A stretch of 64,000 nucleotides of DNA from Delphinapterus leucas (lineage: Eukaryota; Chordata; Mammalia; Artiodactyla; Monodontidae). Positions 45,194-63,925 of the stretch are shown here, in pieces. The notes below the pieces were generated by a model, which did no database searches, had not been told where the DNA came from, and worked only from the letters and a program-made list of their open reading frames with translations. Every line of letters begins with the position of its first letter. Within the stretch, counting starts at the first letter, position 1. The stretch is from contig NW_022098031.1 in assembly GCF_002288925.2 (NCBI RefSeq), positions 10,631,251 through 10,695,250 of the forward strand. Reading direction: 5' to 3'. The position numbers and the translations under genes are program-made.

Positions 45194-47784
45194 GAACTAC
45201 TGATGCTGAGTTATACAAAATTGCACCACTTTAATTAAGGCTTTTAGTTTACATTTGGCCACCTCAAAAGTAGTTGTAACATTAGGTTGGTCAATTTAAA
45301 TACTGTGGCTCCCTGTTGGATAGACACACAATCTTTACACCCAAACGTTAATGCATACAAAGCAACAAGGCATTGTTAAATAAAACAGCAATAGTTACTG
45401 CAACTCAGGCCTTGTGACCAATTACACATGATTAAAATTACTTCCCACATTCACATCCACAGTACTCGTCCACCATTTAACATCTCAACCAAAACGTTAC
45501 ACATGTGAAACAATCACTAACAGGCAAAAATACTAAACCTGTATATTTGGTATTGCAAATACACTTATGCATGAGCAAGCAGGGGATTCACAGTGAGAAT
45601 CTACAGCTGCAGAAGCCTGAAAATGATTTACAAAAATTGTTAAATCATTAAAAAATTGTTTGAAAATATACACTTCTTGTTGTAGACCCCCACTGTACAC
45701 ACAACTATAAACATTGTTCCCTATGTAAACAAAAAAGGAAACATATAATAAAAGATTTGAAGTCTGGACATTTCCTTCCCAACAGATATTAAAGGCAACG
45801 TCTTTAATCTAAGACATACTGAAAGGACTATCATATTTTAAAGACAAGATCACTGTCTCCACAGGTTTTTAAAAATTAAAAAAACTATATAGCTGTGTTA
45901 ATCAAAGCGCTTATTTGTACAATACAATGATAATGACCTTGAATTTCTTAAAAAAAATTACAATAAGCTACAAGTATCAAAGAAGCGAAGTTATCTGGAG
46001 TAGTCTATATAGGAGCTCTTTGGACTTTCTTTTATTATGCTAAAATAGTGGTGCTTTTAGGATTTACATTATTGTACTCTCCAATACAAAGTATAGGGCG
46101 TGTTAAAGTATACAGTACACCATTTTCATACATGTACAACATTGGTGGATGAAAAATGTCTCTTAGCAGTAATACTGGATTGTAGCCTCTGGTTTTACCA
46201 GCTGCATACTCTAGGACTATTATATAAGTAAAAATCTCTCTTGTGATACTGGAAAGTGATTAGAATGTGCAAACTGATGTAGTAGCTTTCATCCGCCTCT
46301 TAAAGGGTACCACCACAGAAAGTCCATTTAAGATGTTGGTAGGTTTAACAAAGTTGGAATGCTGGCACTGTTGAATTGGGCAACAGTTCTTCAGACCTGT
46401 CAAAATGAGAAAATTAAATTAATTGAAAACATGGGGTGTAAACAGCACACTAAAGATCCAAAGGACATATTAAGACAACAGTGCTAAAGTGTCAGAAATA
46501 AATATAATACAGGTTCTTATCCTCGTCATTACATTATGACCAGGTACCACGATTCATGGCAAAGCATGGGTAGACATTTTCATCTTTTTTGGAATGACTT
46601 CATCTATTCTGCTGCCTTCTTGAAAGTCAGTCAAATGTAAGTTGAGTGTACCTTAATGCAAATTTCTTTGTATTACCTTCCAAAGATTAAAAGCAAGGAA
46701 AAAAAAAAAAACACCACATTAAAATTTTACATTAGGTCACCTTTACTAGAATTAGGATTATAAAACAGACATCAATATTAACAAAATGGCTGATCTGTAA
46801 GTGTTTACAACCCTAGAATTACATGAGGAATACAGAATGCACATCTAACCAGGCTTTCTAGTATTAGAAAATCAAGACTTTTCTTCCCTACTCTTCCAAT
46901 AAAAGTGGCTAAAAAGCTGGTGCAGAGAAGTGAACAAGATAGAATTTATTTCACGAAGGCTCTCTACAGTTGACAACTATATACTTTTTAATTCTACATA
47001 AACAGATTCTACCAACTCTAAGATAGATGTCAGAAAAGGCTGTTATTACACTAAAATCATACCAAATTAAACTTAAAAAAATTTGAGTGATGTAAAGAAG
47101 GTAAAATCAGAACTCACGGGTCTGTCATTTATTTATTTAACTTTGGATGATTTTCTGCACACATGCCTGGGCTAAAAAAATGTTTCTTTTTTTTTTTTAA
47201 CTGGTTTTCTGGGAATCAGATTTGTTGCAAGCTTCAGAAACGTTGTTAATATAGATGCAGCTGATGAAATAATTTCCACAAATGCTTTGAACTTTAAGCC
47301 CTCGTTTGGAGTCTGAATGAGTTTTCTAAGTTTCCTAAATCTTAGCAGGTTGAATGTAGCAAACTGGAAAGGACAGATGGGAGTGTGTGAGCTCAGGCAC
47401 ATGTGTGCTGCTAAGAATGGGCACGTGGTTGGAAATGAGAGGATATAGAAAGTGAGAGGTTGTATCTCTAAACAGAAAGCCTTAAATGGAGAGTAGGGAC
47501 AAAAACTCTAGAGAGATACAGGATCAGAGTTCTATGGTAGTATAGGGCCATTTAACACAGGAAGCAGCAGAGCTACAAACATTCAAAGTTCCCAAGGATA
47601 AGAGTACAGTAAGATATGGTTTAACAATACCTGGCAAACAGCAGCTAATAGGTAAGGGTTTACCATGTGCCAGGCACTGAACTAACTGCTTTACAAGTAT
47701 TAACTCATTTAATATGACTGTTTTTCAAAAACTATGTTACAGTGTTGTATGCTCAGTTTTCCTTTGCTGTCTCATCTCAGGGTT

Positions 47785-47965
47785 GTATTTGTGGTTCTCT
47801 CTTCCTGGGAACTCTTCATCCCCTACACAATTTCTACTTATCCATCAGATTTCGACTTACATGTATCTCACTCTGACAGACTTTCCCTGAATCCACAGTT
47901 CACATCTGACTGGTCTGGTGCCCCAGTTAAATGCTCCAATAGCACCCATAATAGTGACTAATTAT
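47785..47965 (+). mobile_element. LINE L2 fragment
   Basis: 'ggttctctcttcctgggaac' and 'gactttccctgaatccacag' resemble the L2 3' region. The 75-codon ORF over it is not a gene. Confidence 0.55.
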
Positions 47966-47969
47966 GGAC

Positions 47970-48210
47970 TTGGGAGCCAGACCACAGTTCAAATTCTGAG
48001 CGATGTACTCAAATCACTAGATTCAATTCTGACTAGGCTATTCACTAATTGCAGGGCTTGAACAAATAACAATCTTTCTGTGCCTCAGTTCACTCATCTG
48101 TAATATGGGAATTATAAAAATTCTGCCTCACAGGATTGTTGTGAGAGTGCAATTAACATATATAGGCAGTACTTAAGAGTGCCTGGCACATAATATATAA
48201 GGGGTTTTTT
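47970..48210 (+). mobile_element. MIR SINE
   Basis: 'gggagccagaccacagttca', 'tgcctcagttcactcatctg' and 'gagtgcctggcacataata' in the canonical order. Confidence 0.75.
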
Positions 48211-48665
48211 ATTATCAGTACCATGCTGGACTTATTCTGCAATAGCATTTATCATATTTTGCAATTGTTTGTCTAATTCTCCAACTAGACCTTAGTTAGC
48301 TTAAGGCAACAAAGAAGAAAGCAGAGAAGACTGGTTTTCATCACCACTGTACTGTCAACACAAACCAGTGGCCCACTGAGGCATGAGTATATACTGGATA
48401 AACTCATCTAGAATTCTCACTTATGTGGAATACCTTACTTCTGATGATGATATATAAATGAAATAATTTTTTTAATTACTAGGATATCATATTAACTCGT
48501 ATCTTAAAAAGGAAGTAACCATTTCTCTTTTAGAAGAGAAAATCCTATATTTACTTTCTTAACCCTTAATAAAGTTGAGGTTAAAAATTAGAGGAAACAA
48601 ACAAACAAAACAGAGGAAAAGATAAATCAACATACCTGGCTCAGAGCTACAATGCATTTAGTATA

Positions 48666-54964
<6,299 letters not shown>

Positions 54965-55477
54965 GGTGCAAACTTGTAAAATCTAGTACCTTATTAAAGA
55001 AAAAAAAAACAAAAAGAATTCTTAAGTACTATCTTTGTATTCATGTCCTTCTTATATAAACAAGACATTCAAGCATTTATTTAAAATGACTACTATACCA
55101 TATTAATATGGAGCATTTCATAAACAGACTTACTAAAGGATGCTACTGGTGGTGCCCTTTACAAAACATCAGAGGAGGAAAGAAACTGCAGAATTATAGA
55201 CGTGACTTTTAGCCCTATCCTAAATTCAATTACAATAAAATACTTACTCCATCAAGAAAAAAAGGGAGGAAGGCTGAAAAACAACATTAAGGGGCATTCT
55301 GTTAGCTATAAGATGGCAGTGATAGACATGTTATCCCTCTTTACTGAACCATCTGCAACCCTGAATCACAAGTAGTTGAGTGCCTACTAAGTACAAGGAT
55401 ATACCCAATGAACAACAAAAAAATTCCTGACCTCAACTGAGCTAACATTCTGGTAAAGATGAACACGATAGGGGAGG

Positions 55478-55682
55478 GGTCTGCAGACAAATCCAACTCA
55501 CTACCTGTTTTTGTACATAAAGTTTTACTGAAATACAGCCACACCCATTCATTTGTGTATTATCAATGGCTGCTATCTTGTAATGGCAGAGCTAAGTCAT
55601 TATAACAGAGGCTGTCTGGTTCACAAAGCCTAAAATATTTACTATGTGGCATTTATAGAAAAAACTTGCTGGTCTGAGATAC
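55478..55682. mobile_element. hAT-type non-autonomous DNA transposon
   Basis: 'ctacctgtttttgtacataa', 'agttttactgaaatacagcc' and 'cctaaaatatttactatgtg' form a widespread mammalian repeat of hAT type. I cannot name the subfamily with confidence. Confidence 0.6.
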
Positions 55683-56219
55683 ATAAACGGTAAGTGAGTT
55701 AGCAGAGAAAGCAGACCAAATATATATTCCTGAAGTGGGTGTGGGGTGTGGGGTCGGGGGACAGATGGGGTGGCACAAGGAAACTGAAATGGTCAGGAAT
55801 CAGAAGATCTCAAGAACACGAAAGCCCAGACTGAAAAAGTCTACTGAGTGTTCAGTATGCTGAAATGGTGGAAATCAAAACAAAATAAAACTGAAAAGAA
55901 ACAATCCATACCAAGGCTCATCATTAGAAAATTTCAGTACACTAAGGAGAAAGAAAGAAAGATCCCGAAAGTTTCAGGGTGGGGAACAACATGAGAACAC
56001 AAAGCTCCCACATTCCTAGAGAAAAATAATTGGCCAGTGGCCATGGTGCAAAAGTAGCCACCAGAATAGGTTTTAAACCTTCTTAATCAAGAAATGACAG
56101 TTCTTTAGTCATAGTAACACAATACCAGGACTGGTTTAAACACATTTAACCAACCAATAACCATTTGCTTCAGTGAATATGCTTCTGCAAACCAGCCTAT
56201 TATTGATAGCCCCTTATTT

Positions 56220-56308
56220 CTGAAAGTCAGTCAGTTAAGAATGGACCCACTTTGGCATATTTCTTTGTGTTAAATCTCTTTATACGTTCTTTCCTTCCAG
56301 TCCATACT
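56220..56308. repeat. Direct repeat copy 2, unclassified (about 90 bp)
   Basis: 'ctgaaagtcagtcagttaag' to 'tccttccagtccatactc'. Second copy, 1.6 kb to the right of the first, with small deletions and substitutions. Confidence 0.75.
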
Positions 56309-56821
56309 CTTAGAAGATAGCATTTGTTTTACCTATCTCTATATGCCATCTCTTTATTTCTTCTCAGGACGCCATGTCTAATTCCAAGGACTTCTTTTCA
56401 AAAATTTCTCCTTCACTCCCACCTTTAAATACATGGATTATTTCCTGTGTTTTCTCCATTCCTTAATGGGGGGTGGGGGGGGTCAGGGAAGCAAATATAA
56501 AAACCACCAAAGAAGTCAGCTGCTGGCTTTCTCACTTACTAGTTCCTACATTTCTAAACTTACTGAACCCATTATTTCCATAGACTTTTCTCCAGTTCCG
56601 GAACACTGTCTCCATAACTTTTGTGAACTGCATGGTTCTTACCAGATATGATTTTAGGAAAAAGGATATGAAATAAAAGTTCAATCACCTTTCAGCTTTA
56701 AGAATATTCCACATGGTAGTCTGCATTTAATTTGGGACAAATAAATCTTTCTTTGTAAACATGTAACTCCAGTCAGGTTTATTTCTTTTAATGTAAAAAA
56801 TCATTTAAAAATAGGATTACT

Positions 56822-57028
56822 GGGCTTCCCTGGTGGCGCAGTGGTTGAGAGTCCGCCTGCCGATGCAGGGGACACGGGCTCGTGCCCAGGTCCGGGAAGA
56901 TCCCACATGCCGCGGAGTGGCTGGGCCTGTGAGCCATGGCTGCTGAGCCTGCGCGTCCGGAGCCTGTGCTCCGCAACGGGAGAGGCCACAACAGTGAGAG
57001 GCCCGCGTACCGCAAAGAAAAAAAAAAA
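56822..57028 (+). mobile_element. CHR SINE, short type
   Basis: Near-consensus copy. TSD aggattact at 56813-56821 and 57029-57037. Confidence 0.95.
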
Positions 57029-57369
57029 AGGATTACTTAGGTGATAATTCTATTCAGTTCCATGCACACATTAGCCAACCCCATGGACCTACATTAATAT
57101 TTGAGAAATATTTAAAAATAAACTTAGGATTTTCATGAAAGATGCCTTCAAATAAATTTTTGTTTCTGAACCCATCTAGAGGGAATATGGTAACTTTGGG
57201 GACAAGAATTTCCTAAACATCCCAAAGAGCAAACTAACTTTAACACAAATAAAATTAGACTCATCTCCCTGCATCTTTTATCCTTTAGGTAGCTGGGCTG
57301 TGTCACTTTTTGATGACTTCTTTGTCATTGTTTATCATTAACTTAAAAAAAAAAAAAAGAAAAAAAGAC

Positions 57370-58281
57370 TCACTTCAGTGAACACGCAGCAAAATGCCAA
57401 TCAATCAGCAATTGCCTCACTTGAGTAACACTGCTTTTGCTTGTTGACATTAACTCACTCCTGCCTTTGAAAGTCTGTGAATCTTCGGACTCTGAAATTC
57501 CCTAAAAACCCTATAAGACTAGCAATCTGCTCTGCTCAGGGGAGGCAGTATCAGACCAGGATAGCTTTTCCTTAAGTAATCAATAATTTCAGCTTTGTGT
57601 TTTCTGTTTATATATTGAATGGTGTCTCTCATTCTTTGGGACAGTCAACCTAAGACCCTCATTTGGCATCATTCCAAATGATGCCCTTAGACAAACAAGT
57701 GTACTGAATGGGCTGCCTGTGTCCAACTTGTTTGTTCTTTGATTTTCCTATCAGATGAGTCAATCTCAACAATGACCGGTGCTCCAATCAGTGCTTGAGC
57801 TCACATTGCTAACTTTGTTACCCTAGGATTTGTACCAAGTAGGTTTTTGTATAAGGCAATTAGGCCTTTTGGCTTTGGCTTGGAGTGTCCTATTTGATAA
57901 ATATTTTTGCCATTAGTTTATAATTCTTCAGCTACTTGCTCAAAATTTTGTCTCACATGTTTTGTTTTGTCCTGTACTGTCTTGTTTCCATTCATTGAAT
58001 AAGGGAGTGCTCCGGGTGGAATGGATGGACACAGGCCTGAGAGCCTCCAATGCAATTCAAACTGGCCCCAAGCACTAAAGGTTAAAGATGAGTAACATCA
58101 GTGACCAATTCAGGCAAAGTTGAGTGATGGGCCAAACATCACCTCGGGTCACTTAAACTTTCATGACAGCATTACAAGGTCAATAACCATGGGGTTTATT
58201 ATGTGGCGCCTTCCTAACTTCTGCTTGATCAGGGAGCCTGAGAATCTGTTTGTAAGGACACATTTGTTAAAAAAAATTTTA
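57370..58281. other. Unclassified, possibly LTR-like segment left of the RPS15A pseudogene
   Basis: Contains 'ccctaaaaaccctataagac', 'gaatggtgtctctcattctt' and 'ttgggacagtcaacctaaga', reminiscent of a retroviral LTR R/U5 region. I cannot find matching TG/CA ends or a second LTR. Left unassigned. Confidence 0.3.
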
Positions 58282-58735
58282 AGCTCTTTCTGCCATCTTT
58301 CTGTGCTGATATAATGGTGCACACGAAAGTCCTAGCTGATGCTCTCAAGAGCATCAATAATGCTGAAAGGAGAGGCAAGTGCCAGGTTCTTATTAGGCCA
58401 TGCTCCCAAGTCATCATCCAGTTTCTGTGATAATGAAGCATGGTTACATTAGCGAATTTGAAATCAATGATCACAGGGCTGGGAAAACTGTTGTGAACCT
58501 CACAGGCAGGTCAAACAAGTGTGAAGTGATCAGTCCCTAGATTTGATGTGCAACTCAAAGATCTAGAAAAATGGCAGAAAAGCCTGCTCCTGTCCTATCA
58601 GTTTGGTTTCACTGAGCTGACAACTTCAGATGGCATCACGGACCATGAAGAAGCAAGATAAAAACACAGGAGAGAAAATCCTGGGATTCTTTTTCTAGGG
58701 ATGTAATACAAACATGCAAATAAAATATCTCAATG
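58282..58735 (+). pseudogene. RPS15A: Processed pseudogene of ribosomal protein S15a, frameshifted
   Basis: An intronless copy of RPS15A mRNA. It starts with the pyrimidine-rich 5' UTR (ctctttctgccatctttc), the ATG is at 58314, the stop TAG at 58696-58698, and 3' UTR follows with an aataaa. RPS15A encodes a 130-residue small-subunit protein. Family-like peptides appear in shifting frames, such as [18 protein letters not shown] and GKILGFFF. By eye the copy has about 4-, 3- and 2-base deletions and a 1-base insertion (385 bp against 393), plus an in-frame stop, so it cannot encode the protein. It lies opposite to RAP1B in intron 1. A C-type CHR SINE abuts the 3' UTR and has replaced any visible poly-A tail. 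Confidence 0.93.
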
Positions 58736-58972
58736 GGGACTTCCCTGGTGGTCCAGCAGTTAAGAATCTGCCTTCCAATGCAGCGGATGCGGGTTCCATC
58801 CCTGGTCGAGGAACTAAGATCCCACATGCCATGGGGCAGCTGAGCCTGCGTGCCACAACTACTGAGACCGCACGCCACAACTAGAGAGAAGCCTGCACGC
58901 CGTAACGAAAGATCCCGTGTGCCGCAACTAAGACCCGACACAGCAAAATAAGTAAATATTTGAAAATTTATA
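58736..58972 (+). mobile_element. CHR SINE, C type, abutting the RPS15A pseudogene
   Basis: 'gggacttccctggtggtcca', 'ggaactaagatcccacatgc', 'aagacccgacacagcaaaat'. Right boundary approximate. Confidence 0.92.
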
Positions 58973-59228
58973 TTAAAAAAAGATTTAAAACACTTCCATT
59001 ACCCAGACAGTTCCCAATGTGCCTCTTCCCACTTAATTACCCCAACACCGTTTTCTTGACTCTAGTGATCTCTTTCTTATTTGCCAAGGCCATACCTCTT
59101 CTAGGAAAAACTTCTGTGTCTTTTATAAACTTCCAATATAATCTCAACTCTTGCACTTACATTCGTAAATTACAAAAATGGTGACTTTGACAACTGCAAC
59201 ATAACAACAGGACTTACGGCCAACTTTT

Positions 59229-59427
59229 TTTTTTTGCAGTACACGGGCCTCTCACTGTTGCGGCCTCTCCCGTTGCGGAGCACAGGCTCCGGACGCACAG
59301 GCCCAGCGGCCACGGCTCACAGGCCCAGCCGCTGCGCAGCATGTGGGATCCTCCCGGACCGGGGCACGAACCCACGTCCCCTGCATCGGCAGGCGGACTC
59401 ACAACCACTGCGCCACCAGGGAAGCCC
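59229..59427 (-). mobile_element. CHR SINE, short type
   Basis: T-run then 'gcagtacacgggcctctcac' to 'ccaccagggaagccc'. TSD acggccaactttt at 59216-59228 and 59428-59440. Confidence 0.95.
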
Positions 59428-60404
59428 ACGGCCAACTTTTAAAATGTCAAAATTAATACTTTAAGAGGAATTATAAATATAGAAAAATTATGAGACAAAA
59501 ATAACATTCAATAATCAACTTCTCTAATTGGTATTCTGAAGCCTCAAAATAAAATGACTAAGATTGTCTCTCTTTACTCCCCTGCTCAAACCTTTGGAAA
59601 CCTACCCTCCCTGAATCATTGTCTCTTTATACTATCCACAATACCCTTCTATTCCATCTGCTCCTTACCCATACCTCTGAAATGAACTACGTTTCTTGGG
59701 GGTTTCTCAGCAAAGGAAAAATTATACTAAACAACCGTCTCTTTAAATTGCTGAAGTGGAGGTCAGAGCTATAGAAACTGAATTGAAAGACTGGTCTAGA
59801 ATTTAGTTGGGAGTTATGCTTAAAGATTTTTCTAAATCTCAGGTAGACTGACAGAAATTTGTTGCAGAATCCCAACTTACTTACTAATTACTTAATTTCA
59901 TCATAGAGGAAAAAGGTTAAAAGCAGCATGATAGTCAAGACCAGATTCAAACAGCCCAGCCTGTTAAAAAAAAAAAAAAATTGGCCTCGAGAGAACAAGA
60001 ACCTATTTAGGAAATACACTATTTCAGGGTTAGATTGGTCAACATTTAATATTGTAGACAAAATGAACACTACATGATAGGAAACAAAATAAAAATTGAC
60101 TCCAGGAAATTTTAAAGGGAGACATGTCCCTTCTTTCTGTAAATGGGCTCAGACCTGAATAGGAAACTGAAAATGGAAAATCAACAATAGTTGAGCATTT
60201 TCAGAGATCCTCACAAAGTAAACAAGCTAAAAAGAAAAATTAAACCAAAAGGTCTTTGTTTTCTAAGAAATGGGGGCCTATGGGTGAGGAAACTTGTACA
60301 TACTGACTTAAAAAAAGTAAACATTTATGTGAACTGCATTTCTTAATGCGATGCCTGGGGTCCTACTTCCCAGTTGCTTCATTTACCCATAAATGAGTAT
60401 TACT

Positions 60405-60610
60405 TGTTGCTACAATGAGTCAGGTTCATCCATATTATTGCTTCTATCAGTAATCTGTGTTCCTTCTATCTCTTTATTATTGATAAAAAGCAGATCCACT
60501 GTATGGATATAGATAACATTTTCTTTATCCATTCACCCGCTCATTGACATTTGGTTTGTTTCCAGCTTGTGGATATTATAAATAATGCTTATCAATTTGT
60601 TTTAATTTTA
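60405..60610 (-). mobile_element. L1 3' UTR fragment, antisense
   Basis: 'ctttatccattcacccgctc' followed by 'ggtttgtttccagcttgtgg' is the common antisense L1 3' motif, diverged. Confidence 0.6.
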
Positions 60611-61224
60611 GTAACTCAACCAAGAATTTTTACTGCAGATCTCTAAGATCACAGGAAATTGAGAACATTTCAAATTTTGAAGTAGGAAATATGAAAGTCA
60701 TCAATAGACTTTCAAATTTAAAAACATAGTGACAAAACACATCTAACTTACCAATAAGCAGCTTTCTAACAAGGAACACTGGTAAGTAACAACCACAAAT
60801 GAACAGTCATTCTCTTTCATTAATTTTTTTGGCCAGTATTTCCTAATAGGGACAAATGACCGAAATATTTTTATTTAAATCCTAATAAATACCAATGCTA
60901 CGGATATTATTTTCCTTAAAAAAAAAAGTCTAGCAGTATGAAAGCCAAGATTTGAGCTAATACCTGTTTTTCAAATCTGTGCCTTCTACTACACCAGCTT
61001 TGAAAAACTGTTCACATATTCTAAGCCTGGGATAAAACATGGATTTCATTATGAATGCCAACTCTGATTGACTGGCAATGACCATTACTTCTGTTTTAAA
61101 AATTTCATGCACAATTTTAAGATGAGTAGAGTTATAACAGAATTTCAAAGGGATTTGTGATAACTGCTGTTTGAGACATTGAGAACAATTGTTCTTTCAC
61201 TGAACTCCAAAAGAGGGACAATTT

Positions 61225-61375
61225 TGACAGCATAGCATAGTGGTTCACAGCACCTAAGTTTTAAATCCTCATTCTGTATAACCTTGGCAAGTCATGAAAC
61301 CTTTCAGAGCTTCCCTTTCCTTACAGGGAAAATGGAGACAGTAATCCCTACATGGTAAGGTTGTGAGATGGATAC
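61225..61375 (+). mobile_element. MIR SINE fragment
   Basis: 'catagtggttcacagcacct', 'ccttggcaagtcatgaaacc', 'catggtaaggttgtgagatg'. Confidence 0.65.
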
Positions 61376-61916
61376 ACAAGAGCATAAACTCCACAAAAAC
61401 AATTTTTGTCTGTTTTATAATATCCCCGAACCTCAAACAGTGACTGACTGTATGTGCTCAACTAATTAAAGAATGAAATGCAGTGATTTCCCTCAAGAGT
61501 ACTTACACACAGTAATAATCAATAAAAGATAGCTTTAAAAATAATTATAACAGCAATGGTCTGGGCTACTGCTCAATACAGTGTAGCAAAACTGATGTTC
61601 CCTCAGTTGAGAATCACTGCTCTACCCTTTTACCTACTAGCTTAATAAAACATTAAGAATGCAGGAGAAGGGCTGCTATCCAGCTTCTGTCTAATTTAGA
61701 AAGTTTCTTCTAGTTAGGCAAAGAGGTACAATGCATAGCCTAAAACTGTTTTATACAATGCATAGCCTAAAACTATTTTCCAATCATATGTGGGTTTCTA
61801 TCCTTAATTTAGTCCTCCTGTCACTACAACCAGTTTGGAACATGTTAAAATCAACTGAACTATATTATAATTCTTTAGCTATACTTGCTATTTAAGCATC
61901 ATGTAAGAGGCACTTT

Positions 61917-62568
61917 ATTTATTTATTTTAAACATCTTTATTGGAGTATAATTACTTTACAATGGTGTGTTAGTTTCTGCTTTATAACAAAGTGAATCAG
62001 TTATACATATACATATGTTCCCATATCTCTTCCCTCTTGTGTCTCCCTCCCTCCCACCCTCCCCATCCCACCCCTCTAGGTGGTCACAAAGCACAGAGCT
62101 GATCTCCCTGTGCTATGTGGCTGCTTCCCACTAGCTATCTGTTTTACGTTTGGTAGTGTATATATGTCCATGCCACTCTATCACTTTGTCACAGCTTACC
62201 CTTCCCCCTCCCCATATCCTCAAGTCCATTCTCTAGTAGGTCTGTGTCTTTATTGCCATCTTACCCCTAGGTTCTTCATGACCTTTGTTTTTTCTTTTCC
62301 TTAGATTCCATATATATGTGTTAGCATATGGTATTTGTTTTTCTCTTTCTGACTTACTCCACTCTGTATGACAGACAACCACCTCACTACAAATAACTCA
62401 AATTCGTTTCTTTCTATGGCTGAGTAATATTCCATTGTATATATGTGCCACATCTTCTTTATCCATTCATCCGATGATGGACATTTAGATTGCTTCCATC
62501 TCCTGGCTATTGTAAACAGAGCTGCAATGAACATTTTGGTACATGACTCTTTTTGAATTATGGTTTTC
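61917..62568 (-). mobile_element. Young 5'-truncated L1 with perfect 13 bp TSD
   Basis: An antisense L1 3' end. The minus strand reads ORF2 C-terminal peptides ([19 protein letters not shown]), then the 3' UTR and an (AAATA)n tail at the left edge. Flanks repeat taagaggcacttt at 61904-61916 and 62569-62581. Low divergence and an intact TSD indicate a relatively recent insertion into RAP1B intron 1. Confidence 0.93.
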
Positions 62569-62755
62569 TAAGAGGCACTTTTAGAATACATTTTAACATC
62601 TCTGAAACAGGAATGTACCTTATAGCAAACTCCCCTGTCAATACAAAAAGCAAAAAGCTAATTATATATCAGTATTTTTAATCATTTTAAAATGTAGTTT
62701 AGGGAGAAAGAGTGGGAAATAACTCTCCTGTAAGTCTTTAAAAAACATTACTATG

Positions 62756-62977
62756 GGGCTTCCCTGGTGGCACAGTGGTTGAGAGTCCGCCTGCCGATGC
62801 AGGGGACATGGGTTCATGACCCGGTCCGAGAAGATCCCACGTGCCGCGGAGCGGCTGGGCCCGTGAGCCATGGCCGCTAAGCCTGCGCGTCCAGAGCCTG
62901 TGCTCCACAACAGGAGAGGCCACAGCAATAAGAGGCCCGCGTACCGTAAAAAATATATAAATAAATAAAAAATAAAA
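62756..62977 (+). mobile_element. CHR SINE, short type
   Basis: 'gggcttccctggtggcacag' to 'gcccgcgtaccgtaaa' with an AT-rich tail. TSD attactatg at 62747-62755 and 62978-62986. Confidence 0.94.
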
Positions 62978-63358
62978 ATTACTATGCAAAAATCCTATAC
63001 TATTGGTGTTTTCTCTGACCCTTAATATTAATTACACAAGTCAATATTTATTGCACTTCAAGTTATGCAGACTGTAATTCTGACGACCTGGGAATAATTT
63101 CAGTATTACTACTTTAGGAGTAGTGAGAAAATCTTGAGTTTGTAATGTAAAATGAATTTTAGTTCTCTTGAACTTTATGTATATATATGGTGGTGGATTG
63201 TCTTTCTTCTTTTGCTTATGTTTTTTCTGACAGTTTTATTATTAATAAACAGTAAATTTTTAAAATACACAAATGAAAATTAAAACTGGAAGGTGAAAGA
63301 GGAGTTGTGGGGTTGTCTTGTAATTACTCCATTTTAATTGTAACTTAAAAGTATTAGT

Positions 63359-63574
63359 GGGCTTCCCTGGTGGTGCAGTGCTTGAGGGTCCGCCTGCCGA
63401 TGCAGGGGACACAGGTTCGTGCCCCAGTCCGGGAGGATCCCACATGCCGCGGAGTGGCTGGGCCCATGAGCCATGGCCGCTGAGCCTGCGCATCCGGAGC
63501 CTGTGCTCCGCAACAGGAGGCCACAGCAGTGAGAGGCCCGCGTACAGCAAAAAAAAATATATATATATATATAG
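63359..63574 (+). mobile_element. CHR SINE, short type, with (TA)n in the tail
   Basis: 'gggcttccctggtggtgcag' to 'gcccgcgtacagc', then A-run and an 18-base (AT)n microsatellite. No clear TSD. Confidence 0.92.
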
Positions 63575-63594
63575 GTAACTACTGGCAGTTAAAA

Positions 63595-63925
63595 AAAGGG
63601 GGGGGATTGGATGAAGGCAGTCAAAAGGTATAAACTTCCAGTTATAAGTGCATAAAAGGGATGTAATGTATAACATGATAAATATAATTAACACTGCTTA
63701 TATTACACAAAAGTTCCTAATAGAGTAATAAATCTTAGGAGTTCTCATTACAAGGAAAATATTATTTTCTATTTCTTTAATTTTGTATCTATACGAGATG
63801 ATGGATGTTCATTAACTTATTGTGGTAATCATTTCACGATGTATCTAAGTCAGTTCATTATGTTGCACACCTTAAGCTTATACAGTGCTTGTACGTCAAC
63901 TTTATCTCAATAAAACCAGGAAAAA
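63595..63925 (+). mobile_element. L1 3' UTR end
   Basis: 'atgatggatgttcattaact' then 'caactttatctcaataaaac' and a short A-run is an L1 3' end. A short-type SINE abuts its left side. Confidence 0.75.

Larger units (their letters stand above)
45088..46396 (-). other. RAP1B: RAP1B terminal 3' UTR exon
   Basis: The acceptor tttgacag at 46397-46404 (minus strand) is followed by GTCTGAAGAACTGTTGCCC and about 1.3 kb of AU-rich sequence without long ORFs or recognisable repeats. This agrees with my recollection of the mammalian RAP1B 3' UTR, a spliced UTR exon of about this length. The left end is set by the AATAAA signal at 45107-45102 and is accurate only to about 20 bp. Confidence 0.8.
46397..48635 (-). 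other. RAP1B: RAP1B intron within the 3' UTR
   Basis: Starts with gtatgt at 48635 and ends with tttgacag at 46397. It holds an L2 and a MIR fragment (47.8-48.2k). The 76-codon ORF at 47172-47402 has no family features and is not called. Confidence 0.8.

Noticed and set aside
47172..47402. 76-codon minus ORF in the RAP1B 3' UTR intron
   Set aside because: No recognisable domain, no splice connection and weak composition; a chance ORF.
62301..62534. 77-codon minus ORF resembling a reverse transcriptase tail
   Set aside because: It is the last part of L1 ORF2 in a 5'-truncated L1; annotated as a mobile element.
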